The notes beneath the pieces are model-generated. The model saw only the letters and a program-made list of their open reading frames with translations. It made no database searches and was not told the origin of the DNA. The position numbers and the translations under genes are program-made. From an uncultured Collinsella sp. (lineage in GTDB: Bacteria > Actinomycetota > Coriobacteriia > Coriobacteriales > Coriobacteriaceae): a stretch of DNA of 64,000 nt. Numbering within the stretch: position 1 is the stretch's first letter; each line of letters starts with the position of its first letter. Shown one piece after another: positions 1-8,665 of the stretch. The stretch covers positions 17,670 through 81,669 of the forward strand of contig CAUFMG010000014.1 in NCBI GenBank assembly GCA_959026725.1, read 5' to 3'.

Positions 1-343
1 GATAGCAAGCGTACTCGTCCCGATAACGCCCACCGTCTGCATCCCAAATCTGAGCATTGGCAAACAAACGCTGATCAGCGCGACCAACCGCTGGACGCTC
101 CAGAAAAGCCCTGAGCATCGACAAGTTCATGCTTTTGCCAAAACCCTCGGGTCGACAGCACACCACAACGGACGCGTCGCAGTCCAACGCATCGGCAATA
201 AACATGGTCTTGTCGACCAGCGTGCAGCAACCAAGAGCCTCCGCATAGTCGTGCATGCCAATGGGCAAAGCCGCATCGTCGGCACAGCCGATCAAACGCA
301 CGCCAAAGCCAGCAGCACAATCAACATTTGCCTGTTCAGACAC
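1..343 (-). CDS. AAA-ATPase-like protein, N-terminal part (runs off the left edge)
   Basis: About 114 residues are visible before the window ends, with no stop codon reached. The reading is LPIGMHDYAEAL, then VDKTMFIADAL, then CCRPEGFGKSMNLSMLRAF, then QRLFANAQIW. This is the order of motifs in the AAA-ATPase-like family (PF09820), in which a 'PIG..DF..L' stretch, a 'YVDKT..I' stretch and a P-loop-like 'RPRRFGKT.N.SML' stretch follow one another. Here the usual RRFGKT is EGFGKS, still P-loop compatible. The start is GTG at 343, chosen because an AGGGGGAACG ribosome site lies 5 nt upstream and an in-frame stop precedes it. The family is abundant in gut bacteria and its substrate is unknown. 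The identification is from motif recognition only. Confidence 0.6.
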   Translation of the reverse strand, partial: MSEQANVDCAAGFGVRLIGCADDAALPIGMHDYAEALGCCTLVDKTMFIADALDCDASVVVCCRPEGFGKSMNLSMLRAFLERPAVGRADQRLFANAQIWDADGGRYRDEYACY

Positions 344-476
344 CAAAACGTTCCCCCTAAATCGCAGCACGATGCCAATTGTAATGACCGCATCGCATGT
401 ACCGATGTCGCCGCGCAAACATATCGGGCAACGGTAGTAACAAGAGGTGTGAGGGGGCACAATTAATCGTTGCACA

Positions 477-513
477 ACAAAACGGGGCCCGATACATTCG
501 CACCGGACCCCGT
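477..513 (-). terminator. Rho-independent terminator of the LPXTG protein gene
   Basis: On the minus strand a 10-bp GC-rich stem (ACGGGGTCCG with CGGGCCCCGT, one G-T pair) is followed by TTTTG. It lies 33 bp beyond the stop codon of the surface-protein gene. Confidence 0.65.
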
Positions 514-545
514 CCCGACTATTTAGTTATCTGGCAACTAAGAGC

Positions 546-2360
546 CTACTCCCCCGAGTCGTCCTCCCCAGAAGCCTTCTTCTGCTGATCGAGCTTATAC
601 TTACCACTTACGATAGACGTAGCGCCCAGCGTGGCCAAGCTCGCGCTGGCAAGGCTCGCCATAACGATAAGGTCGCCCGTCTTGGGCATGTTACCGCCCG
701 AAGTCTTAGTCGTTGTAGTGGTGGTTGTAGTGGTCACCGTCTTGGAGTCATTTTGCTCTTGGTTCTGGTTGTCGGTGTTGCCCTTACTGCTGTCCTCGCC
801 CTGCTGCTTTCCGTCCTCGGTCTTGTCCTTGTTCTTGTCCTTCTCCTCAGATTCAGACTTCTTGTCCTCGTCCTTCTTCTGAGCGGACTTGTCGTCCTTC
901 TCATCAGAGCTAGAACCCTTATCGGATTCAACCTTCTCGGAAGCCTTATCCTTGGAGTCGCCCTTTACGGCTTCGGTCTTTTCCGTGGAAGCCTGATCAG
1001 AGTTGTCCTTGTTCTGAGTCGAACCATTATTGACGCCAGCCATCAGCGAAGAGCCCAGCGTAGAACCAAGCTGCTCGGAGAAAGAAGGCTTCTTGTCCGG
1101 CGAAGCAACGGGAGCGTGCGGCGCCTTATTCGAGTCGTCCTTGGAAGCATCGGAATCAGGGGTTGCGTCAGAGCCGGAGCCGTTGTTAGAGCCGGTATCA
1201 ACGGACGAATCGCTCGAGCCGGTAGATGAGTTAGAGGTGTCAGCGCCGGTCGAACCAGAAGCGTCGCTGTCCGTATTGCCGGCAGAGCTTGAAGACGAAT
1301 CGCCCGCAGCAGAGCCGTTCGAATTGGAGCCGTTCGAGGTAGAGCCGTCGTTGGTAGTGCCACCAGCCGAGCCATTACCGTCAGCATCGGTCGAGGGCGT
1401 ATCCATCCTGTCATCGTTGGGATCGTCACTCGAGTCGTCATTCGAATCAGGTGTCGGCGAGGGCGCCGGTGTGGGCTCGGGCTGCACGGGCGTCGCAGCG
1501 GCTGCCTCGTCCTCGGCGATATAAGCCAAGCAGTCCTTCAGCTCATTCTTATAACGATTCTTCCAGCCCTCATGATACTGGGGCTGGCTCGAATACTTGG
1601 TCGCCACGTTATTGACCACGCTGTTGGAGAGCGCCGTCACAAACTCGCGGTCGGACATATCATTGGAAAGATTCGCCCAGCGGAAAAAGTCCCTGCAGCC
1701 ACCGGTGCCGCACATGTTGGTAATGCTCCACACCATGCCCTTGACGCAATCGGCGCGGCCCGAAATATCAATACCCAGGCCGCTCTTGAGCCACGCCTCG
1801 GTCACCGCATAGTACGAGTTGTACGCATACGCATCTTGAAGTGCTGAGAACTCAACAGGATCGGTGTTGTACGCACCTTGGAAGGCATCCTGCGCGATAT
1901 GGCCCAGCTCGGTGAGCTGGCCGTTCTCGTACATGACATTACTCGTGTTGGAAATCTCGCTGCCGCGATCAATCGCATCCTTGAGCATGCTGTATTTTTC
2001 GGGGTTGTAGTTGTAGGCCTGCTTCATAAACGGAATGAGCGACCAACGACGGTCGAACTGGTAATAACCCAGCGCGTTATAGCCGTCACCGTACGAAAAG
2101 CCCTGGTTGTAGTTGCCATGGCTCTCGTACTTGGTAAAGTACTTCATCTCGGGAGTCACGTTGACAAACGAAACGCCCTGGACCGACCTCAGTACGCCCG
2201 AGAAGGACTGCTGGGTGTAGAGACCCTTATCGATATCGGTGGCATCCGAGGCAACGCCCGGCGTGGGCTCCTCGGCAGCAGCGGGTGCCGGCGCGGAAAT
2301 GGCGCCAAACGAAAGCGCCAGCGTCAGGCCCGCGACAATCGCGGAATGCTTGAGCTGCAT
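546..2360 (-). CDS. Secreted LPXTG-type cell-wall-anchored protein with lysozyme-like N-terminal domain
   Basis: A 604-residue precursor. Residues 1-29 form a signal peptide (basic start, hydrophobic core, APAPAAAEE cleavage region). Residues about 35-290 are a globular, cysteine-containing domain rich in Tyr and Trp, with GYYQFDRRWSLIPF and CGTGGCRDFFRWAN segments. It resembles the lysozyme-like domain of actinobacterial phage-tail or VgrG-linked peptidoglycan proteins, but that match is tentative. A Pro/Ser/Asp/Asn/Gly linker follows (about 290-440), then a Lys/Asp/Glu stretch (about 445-545), nine consecutive Thr, the sortase motif MPKTG, a hydrophobic segment and a short charged tail. It should be exported and covalently linked to peptidoglycan by a sortase. 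The ATG has an upstream AGGGAGGATC ribosome site. It is monocistronic, with its own terminator. Confidence 0.75.
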   Translation of the reverse strand: MQLKHSAIVAGLTLALSFGAISAPAPAAAEEPTPGVASDATDIDKGLYTQQSFSGVLRSVQGVSFVNVTPEMKYFTKYESHGNYNQGFSYGDGYNALGYYQFDRRWSLIPFMKQAYNYNPEKYSMLKDAIDRGSEISNTSNVMYENGQLTELGHIAQDAFQGAYNTDPVEFSALQDAYAYNSYYAVTEAWLKSGLGIDISGRADCVKGMVWSITNMCGTGGCRDFFRWANLSNDMSDREFVTALSNSVVNNVATKYSSQPQYHEGWKNRYKNELKDCLAYIAEDEAAAATPVQPEPTPAPSPTPDSNDDSSDDPNDDRMDTPSTDADGNGSAGGTTNDGSTSNGSNSNGSAAGDSSSSSAGNTDSDASGSTGADTSNSSTGSSDSSVDTGSNNGSGSDATPDSDASKDDSNKAPHAPVASPDKKPSFSEQLGSTLGSSLMAGVNNGSTQNKDNSDQASTEKTEAVKGDSKDKASEKVESDKGSSSDEKDDKSAQKKDEDKKSESEEKDKNKDKTEDGKQQGEDSSKGNTDNQNQEQNDSKTVTTTTTTTTTKTSGGNMPKTGDLIVMASLASASLATLGATSIVSGKYKLDQQKKASGEDDSGE

Positions 2361-2488
2361 AAGATCCTCCCTGCATTGGTATAGTTAAAGTGCAGTTTGC
2401 AAAGATAGAAATAAGTATTGCAGCTCGCCCGTTGTTGCACAACAACCCCTCGGTAAACGGCAACAACCCTCCGCGAAATCTTAAGGAA

Positions 2489-2908
2489 TTAAACAAACTG
2501 GTCGTCGGGCGCCATCAGAAGCTCGCCGTATCGCTCCATCAGCCCGTCCCTCAACTGACAGAAAGCGGGGATATAGACGTTCAAGATGCGCTGAATCAAG
2601 TCTTGAGCGAGCTTGTTGTCGTAGATATGGACGTTCGTATTGCGGTCTCTGAGCATATCTAGCCAGGCCGCCTCATCAATAAAGTCGTAGAATCGGTACG
2701 ACTCCTTCAAGATGGCACGAGGAGACCCCGACGCGGCAAGCGTGGCGCCTTCATACTCGAGCAGACGCTTAAGGAGCTTCCAGCTCAGTTCAAATTGAAG
2801 ATTGAACTTATTAATCAATCCACTCTGAACAAAATCATTGTTGAGATCCTGATTGGGCGCATCCTCAAGATTCGCCAAGGCGTTGGCAAAGTTCTCATAT
2901 TTTTTCAT
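2489..2908 (-). CDS. hepT: HepT-like HEPN toxin (HI0074 family)
   Basis: A 139-residue all-helical protein of the HI0074 / 'nucleotidyltransferase substrate-binding' HEPN family. The catalytic RNase motif Rx4HxY is present as RNTNVHIY at residues 89-96. In studied members of this type VII toxin-antitoxin family the HEPN toxin cleaves RNA and is silenced when the partner MNT enzyme adds AMP residues to the tyrosine of this motif; that tyrosine (Y96) is present. The gene overlaps the 3' end of mntA by 14 nt, so the two are translationally coupled with the antitoxin first. This block is visibly richer in AT than the flanking genes, consistent with horizontal gain. No promoter of its own is evident. 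Confidence 0.8.
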   Translation of the reverse strand: MKKYENFANALANLEDAPNQDLNNDFVQSGLINKFNLQFELSWKLLKRLLEYEGATLAASGSPRAILKESYRFYDFIDEAAWLDMLRDRNTNVHIYDNKLAQDLIQRILNVYIPAFCQLRDGLMERYGELLMAPDDQFV

Positions 2909-3182
2909 ACAGAATCACACCATCCCTGGCAATTTCATCGAGCAATTGCTGCGATAAGGGCTCATCGAGATTGACGACATCTACATCTAAAAGAGTATCA
3001 AGACGCTCCTCGATCAAATATGACAACCGGCCGAAATCCCGGCAACCTGCTACTGCGATGTCAATATCGCTCTTAGGCAAGTTGTCACCTCGAGCGCGGG
3101 AGCCAAACAGCACAACCTTCTCGGCGTCACACTCCCGAGCAAAAACTTCAATTTGCTTATACACCTTGTCGAGAGATGCCAT
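2895..3182 (-). CDS. mntA: MntA-like minimal nucleotidyltransferase antitoxin
   Basis: A 95-residue minimal nucleotidyltransferase of the DNA polymerase beta fold. The signature GSx10DxD is exact (GS at 27-28, D39, D41; GSRARGDNLPKSDIDIAV), so the metal-binding aspartates and nucleotide-binding GS are intact. The family partner is the HEPN toxin encoded just downstream, which MntA enzymes inactivate by adding AMP. It begins only 8 bp after the stop of the Rrf2 regulator on the same strand, so it may be cotranscribed with that Fe-S regulator, an unusual neighbour for a toxin-antitoxin pair. Confidence 0.82.
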   Translation of the reverse strand: MASLDKVYKQIEVFARECDAEKVVLFGSRARGDNLPKSDIDIAVAGCRDFGRLSYLIEERLDTLLDVDVVNLDEPLSQQLLDEIARDGVILYEKI

Positions 3183-3190
3183 TTGCAGCC

Positions 3191-3622
3191 CTACAGCTTA
3201 ATGTCAAAGTTGATTTCGGGGACGGCGGCCAGGTCGGCCAACGTCACGCCGTCGACGTACTTTTCGATCACGTCGTCCAGGCCGCGCCAGAACTTGACGG
3301 TCGAGCAAAGATCGCTGCGAGTGCAGCTGTTGTCGATGCCATCGCACGCCACTGGAGCCGTGCTGCCCTCGACGGCGCGCAGGATGTCGCCGGCACGCAC
3401 CTCGGCCGGGTCCTTGGCCATCATGTAGCCGCCGCCCTTGCCGCGCACGCTCTTAAGCAGGCCCGCCTTCATAAGCGGACGAACCAGCTGCTCCAGATAC
3501 TTTTGTGAGATATGCTCGCGGTCGGCAACCTCGCGCAGGGCAATCTTGCCCTCGGCGTCGCCCAGCGCCGCGATATAGATCATCAGCCGGAGGGCATAGC
3601 GGCCCTTGGAAGAAATGAGCAT
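3191..3622 (-). CDS. Rrf2-family Fe-S-responsive repressor of the suf operon
   Basis: A 143-residue Rrf2 protein. The winged helix-turn-helix (SSKGRYALRLMIYIA, then EHISQKYLEQLV) fills residues 3-65 and is followed by the 'VRGKGGGY' wing. The cluster-binding cysteine trio is present as C-x6-C-x5-C (CDGIDNSCTRSDLC), as in IscR, so it probably holds a [2Fe-2S] cluster. ATG at 3622 is preferred over an upstream in-frame Met because a GGGAGGG ribosome site lies 4 nt before it. The gene is divergent from sufC, and the intervening 224 bp hold four regularly spaced TTTGTCCCA/TGGGACAAA half-sites. This fits autoregulation together with control of suf. Confidence 0.85.
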   Translation of the reverse strand: MLISSKGRYALRLMIYIAALGDAEGKIALREVADREHISQKYLEQLVRPLMKAGLLKSVRGKGGGYMMAKDPAEVRAGDILRAVEGSTAPVACDGIDNSCTRSDLCSTVKFWRGLDDVIEKYVDGVTLADLAAVPEINFDIKL

Positions 3623-3642
3623 ACCTACCCTCCCATCGCATC

Positions 3643-3717
3643 TGGGACAACATAACCAGGTTTGTTTGTCCCAAATCTTAAGTAAATGGGACAAACACAA
3701 CAGGTTATTTTGTCCCA
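3643..3717. promoter_or_regulatory. Four alternating TGGGACAAA half-sites in the suf/rrf2 divergent promoter
   Basis: Half-sites lie at 3643-3651 (TGGGACAAC), 3665-3673 (TTTGTCCCA), 3687-3695 (TGGGACAAA) and 3709-3717 (TTTGTCCCA). Start-to-start spacing is exactly 22 bp each time, two turns of B-DNA, with orientation alternating, so adjacent pairs form inverted repeats. The same word recurs at the end of the suf operon. The likely ligand is the Rrf2 protein encoded alongside; binding itself is inferred. Confidence 0.7.
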
Positions 3718-3846
3718 GAATTTGAAAAGTCGAGTGGATTAGTCGGGTTTTCCCTTGACTAACGCCGAACCCATAGTAACTTTATTCCGAGAAGATTCCT
3801 AGGGTTTAGTACACCTATGAGTACACCATATACAGAGAGGGACAGC

Positions 3847-4647
3847 ATGAGCGCAAATCCGCTGCTTTCCATCGAAGGTCTGACCGCCTCCGTGGACGAG
3901 AAGACCATCCTCCACAACGTCAACCTCAACGTCGCCGCCGGCGAGACCCACGTGCTGATGGGACCCAACGGCGCCGGCAAGTCCACCCTCGGCCACCTGG
4001 TCATGGGCGACCCTGTCTATACCGTCAACGACGGCCGCATCGTCTTTGACGGCCAGGACATCACCGAGCTCACCACCGACAAGCGCTCGCGCGCCGGCCT
4101 GTTCCTGAGCTTCCAGGCCCCGGTCGAGATCCCGGGCGTGCCGCTGTCGAGCTTTTTGCGTGCCAGCATCGCCGGCCGCCCCGGCCTGGAGATGAAGGGC
4201 AAGGAGTTCCGCCGGCGCGTCAAGGAGCTCGCGGCAGAGCTCAACATGGACACCGCCTACCTCAACCGCGAGCTGGGCGTGGGCTTCTCGGGCGGCGAGA
4301 AAAAGAAGGTCGAGATGCTCCAGCTTCTGCTGCTGCAGCCCAAGCTCGCCATTCTCGACGAGACCGACTCGGGCCTAGACGTCGACGCCCTGTCCACCGT
4401 CAGCCACGGCATGGACGCCTACCGCAAGAGCTGCGACGGCTCCATGCTCATCATCACGCACAACACGCGCATCCTGGAGCACCTGGATGTCGACCGCGTC
4501 CACGTTATGGTCAAGGGCCACATCGTGCGCGAGGACGACGCCTCGCTCATCCCCTGGATCGACAAGAACGGTTTTGAGACCTTCGAGCGCGAGGCCGCCG
4601 AGCAGCGCGCCCAGGCCGAGGCCGCCGCTGCCGAGCAGCAGGCGTAA
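3847..4647 (+). CDS. sufC: SufC, Fe-S assembly ATPase
   Basis: A 266-residue ABC-type ATPase, a normal length for SufC. It has Walker A (GPNGAGKST), the ABC signature (FSGGEKKKVEMLQ), Walker B with catalytic Glu (LAILDETDSGLDVDAL) and the H-loop histidine in ITHNTRIL. SufC forms the cytoplasmic SufBC2D complex and drives cluster assembly on SufB by ATP hydrolysis. ATG at 3847 is chosen because a purine-rich GAGAGGGACAGC precedes it; an in-frame ATG 30 nt upstream has no ribosome site. It is the first gene of sufCBDSU, with sufB 12 bp downstream. Confidence 0.95.
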   Translation: MSANPLLSIEGLTASVDEKTILHNVNLNVAAGETHVLMGPNGAGKSTLGHLVMGDPVYTVNDGRIVFDGQDITELTTDKRSRAGLFLSFQAPVEIPGVPLSSFLRASIAGRPGLEMKGKEFRRRVKELAAELNMDTAYLNRELGVGFSGGEKKKVEMLQLLLLQPKLAILDETDSGLDVDALSTVSHGMDAYRKSCDGSMLIITHNTRILEHLDVDRVHVMVKGHIVREDDASLIPWIDKNGFETFEREAAEQRAQAEAAAAEQQA

Positions 4648-4659
4648 AGGGGCGACGCA

Positions 4660-6072
4660 ATGACCAAGAACCGCACCGAGGTCGCGGACATCGACCGCAG
4701 CCTCTACGACTTCACCTATGGCGAGGAGGGATTCGAGCGCCTCGACGCCGGCATCACGCCCGACATCGTGCGCGAGATCAGCGCCAAGAAAGACGAGCCG
4801 CAGTGGATGCTCGACCTGCGCTTAAAGTCCCTCGAGATCTTCAACCGTTTTCCCGACCCGACGTGGGGCCCCTCCATCGAGGGCCTGGACATGGACAACA
4901 TCGTCACCTACGTCAAGCCCAACACCGACCAAAAGCACGACTGGGAGTCGGTGCCCGACGACATCAAGAACACCTTTGAGCGCCTGGGTATCCCCGAGGC
5001 CGAGCACAGCTACCTGGCAGGCGTCGGCGCGCAGTACGACTCCGAACTCGTCTACCACAACATGCAGGACACCGCGTCCAAGATGGGCATCGTCTACTCC
5101 GGCATCGAGGAGGCCCTGCACGATCCGCAGTGGGAGCCGCTCATCCACGAGAAGTTTATGACGCTCATCCCGCCCACCGACCACAAGTTTGCGGCCCTGC
5201 ATGGTGCCGTGTGGTCGGGCGGCTCGTTTGTCTACGTGCCCAAGGGCACCAAGCTCGACTTCCCGCTGCAGAGCTACTTCCGCCTTAACGCCAAGGGCGC
5301 CGGCCAGTTTGAGCACACGCTCATCATCGTCGAGGACGATGCCTACCTGCACTTCATTGAGGGTTGCTCCGCGCCCAAGTACAACGTAGCCAACCTCCAC
5401 GCCGGCGCTGTCGAGCTCTTTGTGGGCAAGCGTGCGCACCTGCGCTACTCGACTATCGAGAACTGGTCCAAGAACATGTACAACCTCAACACCAAGCGTG
5501 CGCGCGTGGACGAGGACGGCGACATCGAGTGGATCAGCGGCTCCTTCGGCAGCCACGTGGGCTACCTCTACCCCATGAGCGTGCTCAACGGCCGTCGCGC
5601 CCGCTCGAGCTTTACCGGCATTACCTTTGCCGGCGCCGGCCAGAACCTCGATACCGGCTGCAAGGTCGTGCTCAACGCGCCCGACACCTCGGCAACCGTC
5701 GAGACCAAGGGTATCTCCAAGAGCGGCGGCATCCAGACCTTCCGCAGCTCCATCGTGGCCACGCCTAAGGCCGAAGGTTCCAAAGCAACCGTGAGCTGCC
5801 AGTCGCTGATGCTCGACGACCAGAGCCGCTCCGATACCATCCCCGCCATGGACATCCGCGCCAAGAACGTCGACATCGGCCACGAGGCCACCATCGGCCG
5901 CATCGGCGACGACAAGGTGTTCTACCTGATGAGCCGCGGCATATCGGAGGAAGAGGCCCGCACCATGATCGTCAACGGCTTTGCCAACCCGGTCTCCAAG
6001 GAGCTGCCGCTTGAGTACGCCGTCGAGATGAACAACCTGATCAAGCTCGAGATGGAAGGAGCGATCGGATAA
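4660..6072 (+). CDS. sufB: SufB, Fe-S scaffold subunit
   Basis: 470 residues, typical of SufB. The right-handed beta-helix core carries the hallmark segments CSAPKYNVANLHAG, ISKSGGIQTFRS, SCQSLMLDDQSRSDTIP and GHEATIGRIGDDKVFYLMSRG. SufB receives sulfur from SufS/SufU and assembles the nascent cluster together with SufD and SufC. The ribosome site AAAGGGGCGACGCA sits just upstream of ATG. Its stop overlaps the sufD start (TAATG), so the two subunits are translationally coupled. Confidence 0.95.
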   Translation: MTKNRTEVADIDRSLYDFTYGEEGFERLDAGITPDIVREISAKKDEPQWMLDLRLKSLEIFNRFPDPTWGPSIEGLDMDNIVTYVKPNTDQKHDWESVPDDIKNTFERLGIPEAEHSYLAGVGAQYDSELVYHNMQDTASKMGIVYSGIEEALHDPQWEPLIHEKFMTLIPPTDHKFAALHGAVWSGGSFVYVPKGTKLDFPLQSYFRLNAKGAGQFEHTLIIVEDDAYLHFIEGCSAPKYNVANLHAGAVELFVGKRAHLRYSTIENWSKNMYNLNTKRARVDEDGDIEWISGSFGSHVGYLYPMSVLNGRRARSSFTGITFAGAGQNLDTGCKVVLNAPDTSATVETKGISKSGGIQTFRSSIVATPKAEGSKATVSCQSLMLDDQSRSDTIPAMDIRAKNVDIGHEATIGRIGDDKVFYLMSRGISEEEARTMIVNGFANPVSKELPLEYAVEMNNLIKLEMEGAIG

Positions 6073-7343
6073 TGAAACAGGAAACCAACACCGCTGCTAC
6101 CACGCTCGAGCAGGTCAACGCTATGCCGGCCGCCACTTGGGGTTGGCTCAAGATGAACCAGACCAAGCTCGAGCTTTCGGACGAACTTGCCGCCGCTCCC
6201 GCCGAGGCCGTTGAGGTCGAGGGCCTGGACGAGCAGTTTGCCGGCTCGGCCGACGCCTTCGATACCGCCATGGACGCCATGGCCGAGCGCTTCCCCGAGC
6301 GCCGTGCCTCCGCCCCCGGCGACGCCGTCGACCGCGCCCGCATCACGCCCGAGACCGAGCTCGACGTGCCCGCCACCTCCATCTACCAGGCCGGCGCCAT
6401 CAAGCTCGAGGAGGAGCTCTCCCCTGCCGAGGCCTTCGAGACTGGCATGGGCGAGGCTACCTACACCTACCTGGCCGACCACACCACCAAGCGCGTCGTC
6501 ATCGATGTGCCCGCATACAAGCACGCCACGGTTACCGTGCGCGTGAGTGGCGTCGACGCTGCCGCGGCCATCGCCGCCATCGATGTCGTCGCCCGTCCGC
6601 AGGCAACGCTCGACCTGCGCATAGCCCTGGACTCCCCCGTTGCCGGCCAAGGCGTCGTGGGCTCCGCGCTACGCGTGTGCGCCCACGAGTACGCCACCGT
6701 CAACGTGAGCTGCACGCAGACGCTCGACGATAGCTGGATCGCGCTCGACGACACCGGCCTGTTCCTGGACGAGGGCGCGCGCGTCAACGTGCAGCACACC
6801 GTCCTGGGTGCTGGCGCCAGCGCCACCGGCCTTGCCGGCGACCTGCTGGGCGATACCGCCAAGGTGACGATCGATACCGATTACCTGGGCGCCCGCGAGC
6901 AGGTGCGCGACTTTAACTACGAGCTGCGCCACCGCGGCCGCAAGACCGAGTGCGAGATCGACGCCAACGGCGTGCTGACTGGCACGTCCAAGAAGGTCTA
7001 CCGTGGCACCATCGACCTCGTGCACGGCTGCAAGGGCGCAACCGGCACCGAGCGCGAGACGGTGCTTTTGGCCAACAAGGGCGTCGACAACAAGACCGTT
7101 CCCGTCATTCTCTGCGACGAGGACGACGTCGCCGGCAACCACGGCGCCACAATCGGCCACGTCCGCGACGAGCAACTGTTCTATCTCGCCTGCCGTGGCC
7201 TTGACCAAAACGCCGCCGAGGACCTGTTCATTCGCGCCAAGCTGGAGGACGCCGCGCTTTCCGCCACCGACGAGCGCACCCGCGCAGCCGTCGTCCGCTT
7301 GGGCAACAACCTGATCAACAACTTTGAAGAGGAGCTCGCATGA
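6072..7343 (+). CDS. sufD: SufD, Fe-S scaffold subunit
   Basis: 423 residues, the paralogous partner of SufB. The N-terminal half is divergent and Ala/Glu rich. The C-terminal half has the SufD hallmark NHGATIGHVRDEQLFYLACRGL, with the conserved histidine implicated in iron acquisition. It overlaps the sufB stop by one base and the sufS start by four bases (ATGA), continuing the coupled operon. Confidence 0.93.
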   Translation: MKQETNTAATTLEQVNAMPAATWGWLKMNQTKLELSDELAAAPAEAVEVEGLDEQFAGSADAFDTAMDAMAERFPERRASAPGDAVDRARITPETELDVPATSIYQAGAIKLEEELSPAEAFETGMGEATYTYLADHTTKRVVIDVPAYKHATVTVRVSGVDAAAAIAAIDVVARPQATLDLRIALDSPVAGQGVVGSALRVCAHEYATVNVSCTQTLDDSWIALDDTGLFLDEGARVNVQHTVLGAGASATGLAGDLLGDTAKVTIDTDYLGAREQVRDFNYELRHRGRKTECEIDANGVLTGTSKKVYRGTIDLVHGCKGATGTERETVLLANKGVDNKTVPVILCDEDDVAGNHGATIGHVRDEQLFYLACRGLDQNAAEDLFIRAKLEDAALSATDERTRAAVVRLGNNLINNFEEELA

Positions 7344-8665
7344 TCGACACCGAGCACGTTAAATGCGATACCTGTACCGCACCGGAGCCTATGGAGCTCG
7401 ACGCCAGTGACGAGGCCTCGCGCGGCTGGCCTACCGTCGACATCGAGACCAATCCCTACAAGGCACAGTTCCCGCTTTTCCAGCAGCACCCCGAGATCGC
7501 CTTCCTCGATAGTGCCGCCACCGCGCAGCGCCCCGCCTGCGTGCTCGACGCCGAGCGTGACTTCTATCAGCGCATGAACGCCAACCCCCTGCGCGGCCTG
7601 TACTCACTGTCCGTCGAGGCCACCGACGCCATCGCGAAGGTCCGCCAGCAGATCGCCGACCTCATCGGCGCCTCACAGGCCAACGAGGTCGTCTTCACCC
7701 GTAACACGAGCGAGTCGCTCAACCTGGTCGCCAAGAGCTTTGCACCCACGGTGCTCGAGCCCGGTGACGAGGTCGTCATCACCATCATGGAGCACCACTC
7801 CAACCTAATCCCGTGGCAGCAGGTCTGCCGCGAAACCGGCGCCAAGCTCGTCTACCTCTACCCCACCAAGACCGGCCAGCTCACCACCGAGGAGGTTCTT
7901 GCCAAGGTTGGTCCCAAGACCAAGATTCTGGCCGTGGGTCAGGTTTCTAACGTGCTGGGCGTCGAGAACCCGGTCAAGAACCTCGGCAAGCTCGTCCACA
8001 AGTACGGCGGCTATCTGGTCGTCGACGGCGCGCAGTCGCTGCCGCACATGCCGGTCGATGTGGCCGACCTGGGAGCCGACTTCTTTGCCTTTAGCGCACA
8101 CAAGGCCATGGGCCCCATGGGCATCGGCGTGCTGTGGGGCAAGATGGACCTGCTGAACGCCATGCCGCCCATGCTCACCGGTGGCGAGATGATCGACTCT
8201 GTCACCGAGCAGGACGCCGTCTGGGCGCCCGTCCCCGAGAAGTTCGAGGCCGGCACGCAGGACGCCGCCGGCATCTTCGCCACGGGCGCCGCCCTTGATT
8301 ACCTGGTCAACACGGTGGGTTACGAGAACATCCAGGCCCGCGAGCAGGCACTCGTCCACTATCTGATGGGCGAACTCATGCAGCTCGACTTTGTCCAAAT
8401 CATCGGTTCCATCTACTGGGACAACCACCACGGCGTTGTGAGCTTTAACGTCAAGGGAATTCACCCGCACGACGTCGCGAGCATCATGGACATGGACGGC
8501 GTCTGCATCCGCGCCGGCCACCACTGCGCGCAGCCGCTGCTCACCTGGCTGGGCGTCGAGAACCTTGCCTGCTGCCGCGCCAGCGTGGCCTTCTACAACG
8601 ACAAGGCCGACATCGACAAGTTCATCGCCGGCCTGCATCACGTTTGGAGCACGTTCAATGGGTAA
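7340..8665 (+). CDS. sufS: SufS, cysteine desulfurase
   Basis: 441 residues. It is a class V PLP enzyme that removes sulfur from cysteine to give alanine and an enzyme persulfide. The PLP-binding lysine is in FSAHKAMGPMGIGVLWG, the histidine stacking on PLP in ITIMEHHSNLIPW, and the catalytic cysteine in RAGHHCAQPLL. An N-terminal extension of about 45 residues precedes the catalytic fold and contains a CDTC pair not expected in ordinary SufS; its role is unknown. It overlaps sufD and sufU by 4 and 8 bases. Confidence 0.94.
   Translation: MIDTEHVKCDTCTAPEPMELDASDEASRGWPTVDIETNPYKAQFPLFQQHPEIAFLDSAATAQRPACVLDAERDFYQRMNANPLRGLYSLSVEATDAIAKVRQQIADLIGASQANEVVFTRNTSESLNLVAKSFAPTVLEPGDEVVITIMEHHSNLIPWQQVCRETGAKLVYLYPTKTGQLTTEEVLAKVGPKTKILAVGQVSNVLGVENPVKNLGKLVHKYGGYLVVDGAQSLPHMPVDVADLGADFFAFSAHKAMGPMGIGVLWGKMDLLNAMPPMLTGGEMIDSVTEQDAVWAPVPEKFEAGTQDAAGIFATGAALDYLVNTVGYENIQAREQALVHYLMGELMQLDFVQIIGSIYWDNHHGVVSFNVKGIHPHDVASIMDMDGVCIRAGHHCAQPLLTWLGVENLACCRASVAFYNDKADIDKFIAGLHHVWSTFNG

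Noticed and set aside
75..320. 81-residue Cys/Trp-rich open frame at the left edge
   Set aside because: Out of phase with the AAA-ATPase-like frame, which has the family motifs and a ribosome site.
1043..1441. Thr/Arg/Pro-rich open frames inside the LPXTG protein gene
   Set aside because: Shadows of the low-complexity stalk.
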